Shown here one piece after another: positions 49,575-59,900 of a stretch of 64,000 bases of DNA. The translations under genes and the position numbers were made by a program. The notes beneath the pieces are model-generated. The model did no database searches. It saw only the letters and a list, made by a program, of their open reading frames with translations, and was not told the DNA's origin. This DNA is from Beta vulgaris subsp. vulgaris (taxonomy: Eukaryota > Streptophyta > Magnoliopsida > Caryophyllales > Amaranthaceae): contig NC_079202.1 of the NCBI RefSeq assembly GCF_026745355.1, positions 51,982,209 through 52,046,208 of the forward strand. The letters run 5' to 3'. Each line of letters begins with the position of its first letter. The first letter of the stretch is position 1.

Positions 49575-50660
49575 TAATATGTCCTAAATGGCGTCAACTC
49601 CGAAAAATTGCAACTATCCAATTGTTTACTACTAAACCCCTCGATAGTAGCCAATTTTTACGTCAAATTAAGGTGAAAGAGTTGGTAGAATATGTACAAC
49701 AATGTTGTGAAAATGGTCCATTAGTTGATATTGGTAAAGCTGGATTTACTACCACATTAAATATGTTGTCTAACACATTTTTCTCCATGGATTTGGCTAG
49801 TCATGCTTCTTCAAATTCACAAGAGTTTAAAGATCTTGTTTGGAATATGTTAGCAGAGGGTGGAAGGCCTAATATTTCGGATTTTTTCCCATTAGTTAAG
49901 CACTTGGATTTGCAAGGTGTGTTGAAAACAACAAGGGAATACATGAACAAATTGATGGGGATTTTTGAAGAAATTATTGATGGAAGGTTGAATGATCCAA
50001 CGGATGTTAAGGATGATGTCTTGAACACCTTACTCAAGCTAGTTGAGGATAAGGAATTGAGCCTTGACGATGTCAAACACTTACTCGTCGTATGATAATA
50101 TTTCGTCCGTACCATAATACTTTTTACACTTTTCTTTGTTATATATTTCATAATACTCTTTGCACTTCTAATTTTTGATTCGACTTACTATTATTTTAAT
50201 CTTTCTACCTTTTAACTGTTAGCCCACACACTCTTTCTCTTCTAAATAAAATATTATCATTCCTACTACCTACCAACTACAACTATTGTCCAAAACTCTC
50301 TTCACCAAATAAAAGAACACTACTTTACTTTTTTTAAAAAAAATAAATTTGATAACTAAACAGCAACTTATCATCTAAAATTACATGTCCTAATAAGTAT
50401 TAAGACTATTTTAAGACGAAGGAAGTACAACATCTTTAATTATGTTAATCAATTTTGGCACTTAAATCAAATCACATGAGCAATCATGTTGGATAACCGA
50501 TTTTTCTATTTTTTAAAATGTTTTATAAAAAAGATCATGTTAGAGTTGTTAAAAGACTTGAAGGGTGGAACAACAAGCTTTTAACAACCTTATGTTAAGC
50601 TTAGTTCATAGAAATATTACATATCCCAAAATTTTTGTTCAATTTGGTTTTTACATACTA

Positions 50661-51004
50661 CTCCCTCCGTCCCAAAATATAGTTCCCATTTCCATTTTTG
50701 GTGTCCCAAAATATAGTTCCCATTTTCATATTTAGTTCCAGATTTTTACGTAATTTGTCTAGAAAAATCGTGTCCCATCATTTATTTGCTTCTTGAATTT
50801 TGTTTTTTGCTTTGTTTATTCAACCCAAGTGTTACAATTAATGCTCTTTCACCAATTATTCTCCATTCTCTCTCCTAAAATCATCTTTTCCCATACAATA
50901 TTTATTTAAATAAACAAAAAATCTTTACTATCCATCTTAGGTTCTACTTGCATAAATTACCGTGAAAAAAGGGAAATGGGAACTATATTTTGGGACGGAG
51001 GGAG
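50661..51004. mobile_element. Stowaway-like MITE
   Basis: Long inverted repeats: CTCCCTCCGTCCCAAAATAT then AGTTCCCATTTCC at the left, GGGAACTATATTTTGGGACG with GAGGGAG at the right, and TA on each side. 344 bp, in the pseudogene intron. The repeats match almost perfectly, suggesting a young copy. Confidence 0.82.
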
Positions 51005-51374
51005 TATATATTTTGAGCATAGTATAAAGTACATGGAACGATATCGCTTGACGGGTGTGCACCCAAAATACTTGGAGAAAATTTTGATAAAAAAAGAGAA
51101 TGGAGTAATGGATTTGGAATGGACTGTAATGAAAAATAGGAGGAAAGATTTTGAGATGGAGGAATTATGGCTACAAATTGTGTATCTCTTTAATTTAGTT
51201 CCTTTTTTTATTTTTTATTATTTTTATTTGGTAATTTACTGGCTTAAATCGGCTCAGTCCTTATGAGCTAGGAATAAGAAGGAGATCTCAACCCATAAGA
51301 AAACTTTCAGATACTGAAACCTGGGGATTTATACCCAAAAGCAAATATTCACACAAAGAAAGCACTCATGGTAC

Positions 51375-52135
51375 ACCCGGGTGTACCATGAGCATGGTAC
51401 ACCCAGGTATTTTTGTAATAAACTACAACTTCAGGGGCACGTTTGTGATTCCGCGACTCTCTCTCCTCTTCCTCCTCCGCATGCTTTCACTGTCATTTTT
51501 CCCGGCGATACTGCCAGGCCCGCCGCTGCTCATTTCCGGCGGGGTGTGCGACGACGGCGGTGATCGTTCAAGTCTTCGTCATTTTTGTTGTCGTCGTTGT
51601 TGTTTCAGAGCGCATTTCTCTCGATGCTTTCTCTCTCTTCTTTCTCGCCGGAAACATATAAATCAAAACTTCCATGATCTGAAATTCGCGAGATGATGAT
51701 GATGAGGCGATTGAAATTCCACAATCTGAAAGTCGACAGATCTAAAATTCGCGAAACAAAAAGAAACGAGTTGAAATTCGTCGATTTGTTCAATTTCTCA
51801 TTGTTGCTCATTTGTTCTGTTCTTGTTTTTTTGCTCATTGTTGTTCATTTGTTTAATTGATCTGTTGTTGTTGTTGTTCTATTGTTGTTGTTTCAATAGT
51901 TCCCTCTCACCTCCTTCCTTCCAAACACAACAATGGAGATCTAAAATTCGCGAAAAAAAAGAAATTTCTAGATCTGAAATTGAGGAAGAAGATGATGAGC
52001 AAATGATAAATTTTGGGTAAAAGTGTGCTCATTTTCTTAAATGAGTAGAAATGCTTGTTCATTTTGCTCATTTGCTCATTTTACTCATTTGCTGAAAATA
52101 GCCTTGGTTGTACCATGCTCATGGTACACCCAGGT
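51375..52135. mobile_element. Inverted-repeat element with palindromic ends
   Basis: The left end contains ACCCGGGTGTACCATGAGCA and TGGTACACCCAGGT; the right end, reversed, contains ACCTGGGTGTACCATGAGCA and TGGTACAACCAAGG. Inverted ends are about 35 bp. Each end is itself palindromic around GTACCATG-CATGGTAC. The interior (about 690 bp) has CT-rich and GTTGTT repeats but no intact frame. A target duplication was not evident and I do not recognise the family. Confidence 0.6.
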
Positions 52136-52184
52136 CTACTATAAAGATTCTCTCACACAAATATCCCAAATATGGAGATGATGA

Positions 52185-52262
52185 GAGTAGAACTCCCGAC
52201 CATGAGGTTGGGAGGTGGGAGCTCCAACCATTGGGCTCTCACATGATTCTAAAAAAAAAAAA
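52185..52262 (-). mobile_element. tRNA-like SINE fragment
   Basis: On the minus strand GCCCAATGGTTGGAGCTCCC resembles a box A region, and CATGGTCGGGAGTTCTACTC about 30 bases later resembles box B. No cloverleaf can be drawn that would make it a tRNA gene. Confidence 0.35.
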
Positions 52263-52323
52263 AAGATTCTTTCATTACTTATTGATGTTGCTCGTTTGAC
52301 TTGCACATATTTTAATATATACA

Positions 52324-53111
52324 CTAGTTTTTTTGCCCGGACGATGCCTCGGGTCAGTTACAATAAACAAATACGTTCTTATTTTTTATTTCATAATTTA
52401 TTTTGCTACTCTTCGTATTTTTTGTCCATTAAAAAATTGAAAAATTCACGTCACGACGTGATAAGTAAAAAATATTTGAAAGCTTTGAGTTTGAAAACAA
52501 TACCTTAAAAGAAATTGTGGTAAGAGAATATGACATCAATATTCTCTTATAAGTGACGTAATAGGAGTGTTAAAGATGTACTCCCTCCATTTTTTTTTAA
52601 TTGCTATATTTTTCTTAAATGGTTGTTTCTTTTTAATTGCTACATTTTCCTTAATTGGGGTACTTGGTCCACCATAAAGTAATAGTTTTATATTTGTTTT
52701 TTATTTTTCCACCCAAAAATACTGTTTTTTTCACTTTTTCTCATTATTTTACATTAAATGGATCAACAAGTATACTCCAAAAAGCTTAAAAGTGACATTG
52801 CATAAATTGTTGTGCATACAATAATATAGCAATAAAAAAACGGAGGGAGTATTACTTGTTAAGTCTTTTTAGTTAACTACAATTATTACAAGACTTTATC
52901 ATATTTTATTTGAAACATTAAACAACAAAGTCATAGTGCATCGATGGTTAAGCTCTTACTTTTCATTTCAAATGTCATGTGTTCGATTGTTTGCACTTAC
53001 ACATTTTTTTAAAAATGATGAGTACACATGAACATAAAGCATTTGCATTAGATTGGAGGAGAATGCCACGTGGCATATAGACTTTCTTTCGCACGCCTTT
53101 TAATATATAGA
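52324..53111 (-). mobile_element. Short Helitron carrying a MITE
   Basis: Minus strand: A|TCTATATATTAAAAGG at 53111, and a 3' hairpin GACCCGAGGCATCGTCCGGG with CAAAAAAACTAG|T ending at 52324. TC...CTAG ends and A/T insertion without target duplication fit a Helitron. 788 bp including a 269-bp MITE at 52581-52849, so the original element was about 0.52 kb. Confidence 0.62.
52581..52849. mobile_element. Stowaway-like MITE nested in the Helitron
   Basis: CTCCCTCCATTTTTTTTTAA with TTGCTATATTTTTC at the left; ATATAGCAATAAAAAAACGG with AGGGAG at the right; TA on both sides (52579-52580, 52850-52851). Confidence 0.8.
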
Positions 53112-54224
53112 TAGATATTTGTATAGATATTTGATTATTAATACTTATTGAAACTAATCCACATTTTTTTTCTTGTATATTAGGAAAAGTTTAGAAGATT
53201 CTATTATTTCAAATATTGTCAAGATTTCAAGTAAGAACATTAATAAGGGAAAGAGAAGTATATATTAATTAGTAGATTTGAAACACTTCTTGAGGTGATA
53301 TATAAATTTTCAGATCATGAATAATATCATTAATGTATATGGACTAAATTAAACATCATGTTCGAAAACTCTCGAATGAAAGGACTAATATGTGTTTTGG
53401 GTATGGAATAGTAAATGTATGGGCATCTCATTATTGTATCTACCTTTGTGTGATCAGGACTTATTTGTAGCGGAAACAGAGACAACTTCTAGCACATTAG
53501 AGTGGACAATGACCGAATTACTACGTAATCCACAAAAGATGGAAAAGGCTCAAATGGAGGTAGATAAAGTACTTGGAAAGAAATCTATGCAAGAATCAAA
53601 TATCTCAAATTTACCATATATTCAGGCAGTATTGAAAGAAACTTTAAGGTTGCACCCAGTAACACCTTTTTTGGTTCCTCATAAGGCAAAAGAGAATGTA
53701 CAATTATGCAATTATTTAGTGCCCAAAAACTCAACTATTTGGGTTAATGTATGGTCAATTGGTCGTGATTCAAGTGTGTGGTCAAACCCAAACTTGTTTT
53801 CCCCAGAAAGACATCTAGAGAAAGAGATTGATGTTAAAGGACGTGATTTCGAGCTCATACCTTTTGTATCAGGAAGGAGAATATGTCCTGGAATGCCACT
53901 GGCTTATAGAATGACTCATTTAATGTTGGCTACTCTCCTTTATTCATTTAGTTGGAAGTATAGTCATGGGGTAAGTCCAAAAGATGTAGACATTGAAGAA
54001 AAGTTTGGGATTACATTGCGAAAGTTTGAGCCACTTCAAGCAATTCCACTTCCTAGATGACTGATGCATTGTTTTTAAAAGTTGATTTAATTATATTACA
54101 GAGTTATGGGAAAGTCGTATGTCCTGAATACTATAATGATTAAGAAAGTGTTTTAGGTGTAACATGTTACACCATAAATTTATTTTGTAACGAAATTCTA
54201 AAAGACAACTTAACACCAAATAAA

Positions 54225-54770
54225 ACAGTTTGACACAAAACATATCATAAATGATATGACACAAATGACATCAAACACAAGCAAAATGACATGAATAGAT
54301 TATACTCCCTTTGTTTTTTTAGTTGACTCATCTCCTTTAGGCACTTAGCTTGCCGATGCACTAATTTGAATATTAATATCTACAATTATAAATAAGCAAA
54401 AATTACAAATATCATTATTTGGATTATATATTGAGAAGAATCTAACAAGGATCCCATATGACATTATTTTTCCTTAAGTAAAAATCACAAGAAATAGTTA
54501 AACTCGTGTATGTGAATATTATTGTTAAAAGTCAAAACGAGTCATTTGAAAAAATGGAGGAAGTAAATGGTATGAGATAAATGACGAAATGACATACATG
54601 ACAAATGATCAAATGACATGAAACGGATAGAAATGATAAGAATTAAATGACAAAATGACATCAAACAAAAGTAATATGACATGAAACATGTAAAAAATGA
54701 TATAAAAACCGATAACAAAATGACATCAAAGCAAAACTCAAATAATATGAAACATTCTTTACACCATAAA
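54225..54770. repeat. Degenerate AAATGACAT-type repeat, split by a MITE
   Basis: The words AAATGACAT, ATGACATGAAAC and ATGACATCAAA recur about every 20-30 bases on both sides of the MITE at 54305-54563, suggesting one diverged array just downstream of the pseudogene. Non-coding. Confidence 0.5.
54305..54563. mobile_element. Stowaway-like MITE
   Basis: CTCCCTTTGTTTTTTTAGTT and GACTCAT at the left; GAGTCATTTGAAAAAATGGA and GGAAG at the right; TA at both outer sides. 259 bp. Confidence 0.72.
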
Positions 54771-55384
54771 CTATGATATAATAGTTACACATTTAGGCAT
54801 AAGATTTTGTGGATGATTAATGTAGATAGGTAAAGAAAGATCTGATATTTGAATGGCATGTTCGTTAACTGTTATTTCCTTCACGGAGTTCACGAACTTT
54901 ATACGTTTGCTATCCTCGCCGCCTTCTTCTTGCTCTTACAAGTTACGATTAGCTCGAGCCGTGTCTTCCTCAAATGGCTCGGACCGTAACAAGCTGCCTG
55001 CTATCTTCATATACGGAACTTTGAGTATGAGTCTAAAGATTGTGTAGGCCTGAGTTGAACAACTGGACCTGAGGCATACGTTTAATATATCTAAATTTTT
55101 ATTCATCGTCCTGAAGTTACTTAAAATCGTCCCAACTATCATATAATCTTCCAAACAAATCTAAATGGCCTAGTTTTGGGTATCTAGTTTCTTTTTGTCA
55201 ATTTATGCTCTGTTCCTTTTCTTTTCTCTTTTTTCATCATAAGACCTCTAAAATTTTACATTTAGTAATGTATAACTTTGACTCTTTGAGCCTTAATATT
55301 TAAATTATGGGTTTTTCTAAAAATTATAAGTAGTTGATATTTCAAAAGTATATATCTAGAAAATTCTAACAAGACTCCACATAA
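54771..55384. other. Intergenic, no gene seen
   Basis: Mixed AT-rich sequence with short frames. Near 54895-55030 codon composition looks less AT-rich, but no family is recognised. Confidence 0.35.
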
Positions 55385-55387
55385 ATA

Positions 55388-55812
55388 GGCTCTGTTTGGG
55401 GAAATATTTTAGCTATCTTAAATAATAAGGTGCTAATATATATTAGGTGCTAAAATAATTAGTGGTGTTTGGGTAGCACTTAAAATAAAATTTCAGGTGG
55501 CTATTATGACTTAAGTAATAAGTTAAAAAATTTACCTTTTCAGAATCAAGTGACTGAAATTTTGGAAAATCTTTCCAAAATTTTGACAACTAATTTTGCC
55601 AAAATAATTTATCAACTTGATCAACTAATTTTGCCACACAGCTAAACTAATCAGCTATCTTATCAATTCTAGCACCTTATCAGTCTCACCTTTATCTTAT
55701 CAGTTTTAGTTATCATTTTTAGTTTATTTTCAGCTAGTAATGTCAAACAAAGCCAATAACTTATGTGTTTCAGGTAACTTTTTAATTTCAACTATTGAAA
55801 CCAAACAGAGCC
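55388..55812. mobile_element. MITE with GGCTCTGTTTGG ends (PIF/Harbinger-like)
   Basis: Perfect 12-bp terminal inverted repeats GGCTCTGTTTGG / CCAAACAGAGCC, flanked on both sides by ATA. The 3-bp duplication and terminal sequence fit Tourist/PIF-Harbinger-type elements. 425 bp, non-coding. Confidence 0.72.
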
Positions 55813-56090
55813 ATAATGCACATTAGAATCCAAATGGTACAATATAAAAAAACCCCAAAAGAAGTATGAAATAATAAGGTATTGCTTTCTATTACTCATA
55901 TTGATATAGTTTGCTAAACTAAATTCAAGATATATAATTAAAAAAAACCCCAATCTTAACAAAGCAACAATAAAGAAGTTGTATATAATGATAATCTCAA
56001 ATGTTTCAATAACCAAAATATAAGTTTGTAAGTACATTTGTTATACATCTAATTATTTTTTCTCTCATTTACAATTATCTCTATAATGTA

Positions 56091-56400
56091 CTCCCTCCGT
56101 TTTCTAAAGATCTTCCTTGTTACTGTTCCTACAGATACCAAGGAAGATCCACTTGTGTGGGGTAGGTAAAGTAGGAGAGAGAAAGGGGTTAAGATAAATA
56201 AACAAATAAAAAAGGGTCAAAGTAGGAGAGAGAAAAGAAGTAAAATTGAATTAATAATGTAATGGTGGACCATATGATAGGGACATGAGAGGGTAAAAAG
56301 GGGAAAACAAATTCCAAATAAGGAATAAAGTAAAAGAGGGAAATTTTTTTGGAAACGCACTTAAACGAAAAGAGGGAAAATCTTTAGAAAACGGAGGGAG
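56091..56400. mobile_element. Stowaway-like MITE upstream of the intact CYP76 gene
   Basis: CTCCCTCCGTTTTCTAAAGA then TCTTCC at the left; TCTTTAGAAAACGGAGGGAG at the right; TA flanks (56089-56090, 56401-56402). 310 bp, ending about 0.6 kb before the start codon. Confidence 0.82.
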
Positions 56401-56913
56401 TAAAATAGAAAGTCCAAAGTTCAAATGCGAAATGAGCAAAAAACTTCTCTTAAATATATAGTAGAAGTCTTACAAATTTTTTTTTTATGGGAAAGTCTTA
56501 CAAAATTTTCAATCAACTTTATCTAAAAGTGAACAAATTTTTGCATCCTTTACATGTGCAAGTTAAAGATATCAATTAATACTACTAATAAAACAGTACT
56601 ATGTACCATAGTCGGTATATGATTTGCATCTATAAACACATAAAGTGAAAATATGATTTATAGTTTATACTCCATAAACACATTTGTCGGATCAACTGTA
56701 CTTCATAACTTATATTAGTTATATATATATAGTATATTATCATGTCAATTATTTTAGGCCAAAACGGTAGGTTTGTGTATAGTATTATAGTTTATGCAAA
56801 AAGTTTTAGGCATGAAATAAATTATTCGGCACACCACAAACGTAAACGGCAAACCGTCCAAGCGTCAACACGCTCGTCAGTCGTCACCTATTCGACATCT
56901 CCGAGTCTCCGAC

Positions 56914-56924
56914 TATAATTTATA
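56914..56924 (+). promoter_or_regulatory. TATA box candidate of the intact CYP76 gene
   Basis: TATAATTTATA lies about 70 bases before the ATG, in sequence otherwise shared with the pseudogene (GACATCTCC upstream and TACACCAT downstream). In the pseudogene the matching stretch lacks the TATA word. Confidence 0.5.
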
Positions 56925-56992
56925 AGTACACCATCTTCAACAAGATAGGAGTATTGAGTATATACCATAGAGTGATAGAGCTCCTCCATAAA

Positions 56993-59900
56993 ATGGAATA
57001 TTACACCCTTTCACTAATATTTGTCCCCATCATCTTCACAACACTCTTTTTCTTACAAACTTTGAGCAAATCCAAACTCCCTCCAGGACCAAAACCATGG
57101 CCTATTATAGGAAGCCTCCACAAGCTCGGCGACAGGCCTCATCGCGCTGTCGCCGAGCTATCGAAGATCTACGGCCCCATAATGTCTCTTAAACTCGGGA
57201 CTATTACTACAATAGTAATATCATCTCCGGAAATAGTAAAAGAATTGTTCCTAAAGCATGACTTAGCCGTGTCTAGTAGAACGGTCCCAAATGCCGCGAG
57301 GGCCGTAGACCATGACAAATTTTCCATGGTATGGCTTCCAGTATGTCCTAAATGGCGAGACCTTCGAAAAATTGCTACTATCCAATTGTTTACTACACAA
57401 CGCCTAGATACAAGTCAATTTTTGCGGCAAAAAAAGGTGAAAGAGCTTGTTGAGTATGCACGACAATGTTGTGAAAAGGGTGTAGCCCTTGATATTGGTA
57501 AGGCAGGGTTTACTACCACGTTAAATTTGTTGTCTAACACATTTTTTTCCATGGATTTGGCTAGCTATGATTCTTTAGATTCACAAGAGTTTAAGGATCT
57601 TGTTTGGCATTTGTTGGAAGAAGGTGCAAGGCCTAATGTGTCGGATTTTTTCCCATTAGTTAAGCACTTTGACTTGCAAGGTGTGTTAAAAACGACTACA
57701 AGTTATTTGAAGAAGTTGATCGGGATTTTTGAGGAAATTATTGATAAAAGGTTGAAAGATCCAACGGATGTTAAGGATGATGTGTTGAGCACCTTACTTA
57801 AGCTTGTTGAGGATGATGAATTGAGCCTCGACGATGTCAAGCATTTACTTGCGGTAAGAGGTTCAACTTCCTTTTTTTCAAACAACTTTTGCAACTTCTT
57901 TAATAATATTTGTTGTGACAGATGCGATTAGCGAAACAAATAATAATGAATAATCGACATAAGAATTAACGTGTTCACTGATAGTGTATTAGCTACATCC
58001 ATAGGCAGAGGAGAAACAATTTTATTAGGATTAGGAGAGAGTATAAATTACAAAATAATACAGAGGCTGAAGTTAATAATATGGTTTATATAGTACGCTA
58101 TTAATTAACATAAACATATGAACTTAAATCCGAAACTAAAACAGACTCGATATGGTAAATGCTAGCTAGGTTAATCCTAGCGTCAAATAAATAATTCATC
58201 AAAATATAATTCAACAATATTGGTGGGATGGTTATGGACCACTAGCCGTACCTCGCTCGTGCCATGTCTACCTAACCATTTCAAGGGTTAGGCTCATGGC
58301 ATTGGCACAGAACCTCGAAAAGTTAACTGCTTGATCAGATTGTCTTAGCAATTTTGATTTTTTAGCTAGTTACAATTTTATATGTTTTTCATCATGTATA
58401 GTTGCTTCTTGCTTGTGTTTCGTGTCTCATGTCGTGCCTAGCACAAACTATGGCCCTTAGCTTCTTACTGTGCCATACCCCGTGACCCGTGTATCAGTAA
58501 CAGTTGAACCCTATGTACACTGTGCATATATGAGTAGTTCCACATTAAAGAAAGAGGAGATAAAGTACCATAATATAAGGTAGAGGAGCTACTCTTTTAA
58601 AATTTGAAGCTTGACTCATGGTAGTGCCCAAATCTTTGGTATTTCATGACCATGCTAACAAGCTAAATGGGGAAGAAGAACACAAATTTGATATACAGTA
58701 CTTTTTTACATCCAGGAGCAAACATTATTGACAGAATGATCCAATAACATTAACAACTATTGAAAAACTGGAATATATATGAGTTTAGACACGAGTCAAG
58801 TAAAGGGAGAGACCAATCTTTTTTTTTAATCCTCGTACATTGCGTTCTTGTGTGGTAGCTAAAGATTGTCCAGAGGAGTTGTTTGTTGAGATAAGATAAT
58901 CAGAAAACAAGATCACAATTCACAAACACTTGTAAGGCACATGTAAAGTGTCAGATCGATTTTATTAATCTAGCAACGACTAGAAAAGGCCGGGAGAGAA
59001 TATCGTAAAATATTTCAAGGGACTTATAAATGTGCCCGTGCCTTAGCTTGGGTTTTTAAAAGAATGGGTTTTTGAAATAAATTGTCCAAATTTTTGTATA
59101 TCTTTTTAAATAATTCCACCTTAAATGATTCAAGTATAAATGTCCAATATTTAGGAGGATATTTTGGATCGGGCTAAGCTTGTCAATCGGACTATTTTCA
59201 AGCCGGGTTAAATTTCAGTCTAAATTTTCGGATTTAGGTTGTCCTTGATCCGTCTTTTTTGCCCAAAACCTGCTAATTTTCGAGTTGGCCGGGCCTATGT
59301 TGATCACTCTAATATAAAACAATTTAGAAAAATTCTTTGTAGTTGTGAATAGTGTCAATATTCCAAATGGGTAAGATAAAAAAAATACAAAGGAGGTACA
59401 TGAGTTAGTGTTGTGAAAAAATCCGGAAAGTTAGATATCCAGATTTCCAATTACGAGTACACTTTAATTATTCGAATTTTAGAAACACGATTCAGGTTTT
59501 TTATTCTATTAGGGTCGTATTATATGGTTACTATGCTATCATATATGTCTTTTTTTCATTCCATAAGAAATAGATTTTTACAATATATGTAGACAATTAT
59601 GACCTCTACTTGTATGCGTTGCCATAATGATTTTCTCGACATTACGACATTTACCACATTGATAAGAGTTCAAAGAAAGCAATATTTAAGCAATATTTAC
59701 TTTGTTTTTAAAGAAAAAAAAATAGTTTTTTCTCTTTTAAAATTGTACCATGTATATTAACTTTAACCTTTTCATTATTGACATCTCGGGTATAACCGAA
59801 AAAAGAAGGTAGTATATAAACTTGTATCTATTTGGCAAGTGAGAATATAAATAACAACTGAGAATAACAAACGAATTCCAAGAAGAACAAATTAAATGTC

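Larger units (their letters stand above)
48450..54060 (+). pseudogene. CYP76-family P450 pseudogene, tandem copy of the intact gene downstream
   Basis: Exon 1 runs 48450-50089 including a 765-bp insertion (plus an 8-bp target copy), exon 2 is 53458-54060; the intron phase is the same as in the intact copy. The membrane anchor (MEYYTYTTSLILLPIIFT) and [13 protein letters not shown] hinge are kept. Codon 50 is TAG (48597-48599) where the intact copy has an arginine codon (GDRPH). A hAT element splits the LPVC-PKWR region. Exon 2 is open but the oxygen-binding motif reads AETETT (intact copy AGTDTT) and the heme loop [11 protein letters not shown] (intact [11 protein letters not shown]). The region matching the TATA box of the intact gene is also altered. 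The intron carries two Stowaway-like elements, a palindrome-ended element and a Helitron. This copy cannot make a normal P450. Confidence 0.85.

Noticed and set aside
48775..49577. Proline-rich reading frames on both strands
   Set aside because: They are products of the GGGCGG/CCCACC subterminal repeats of the hAT element, not genes.
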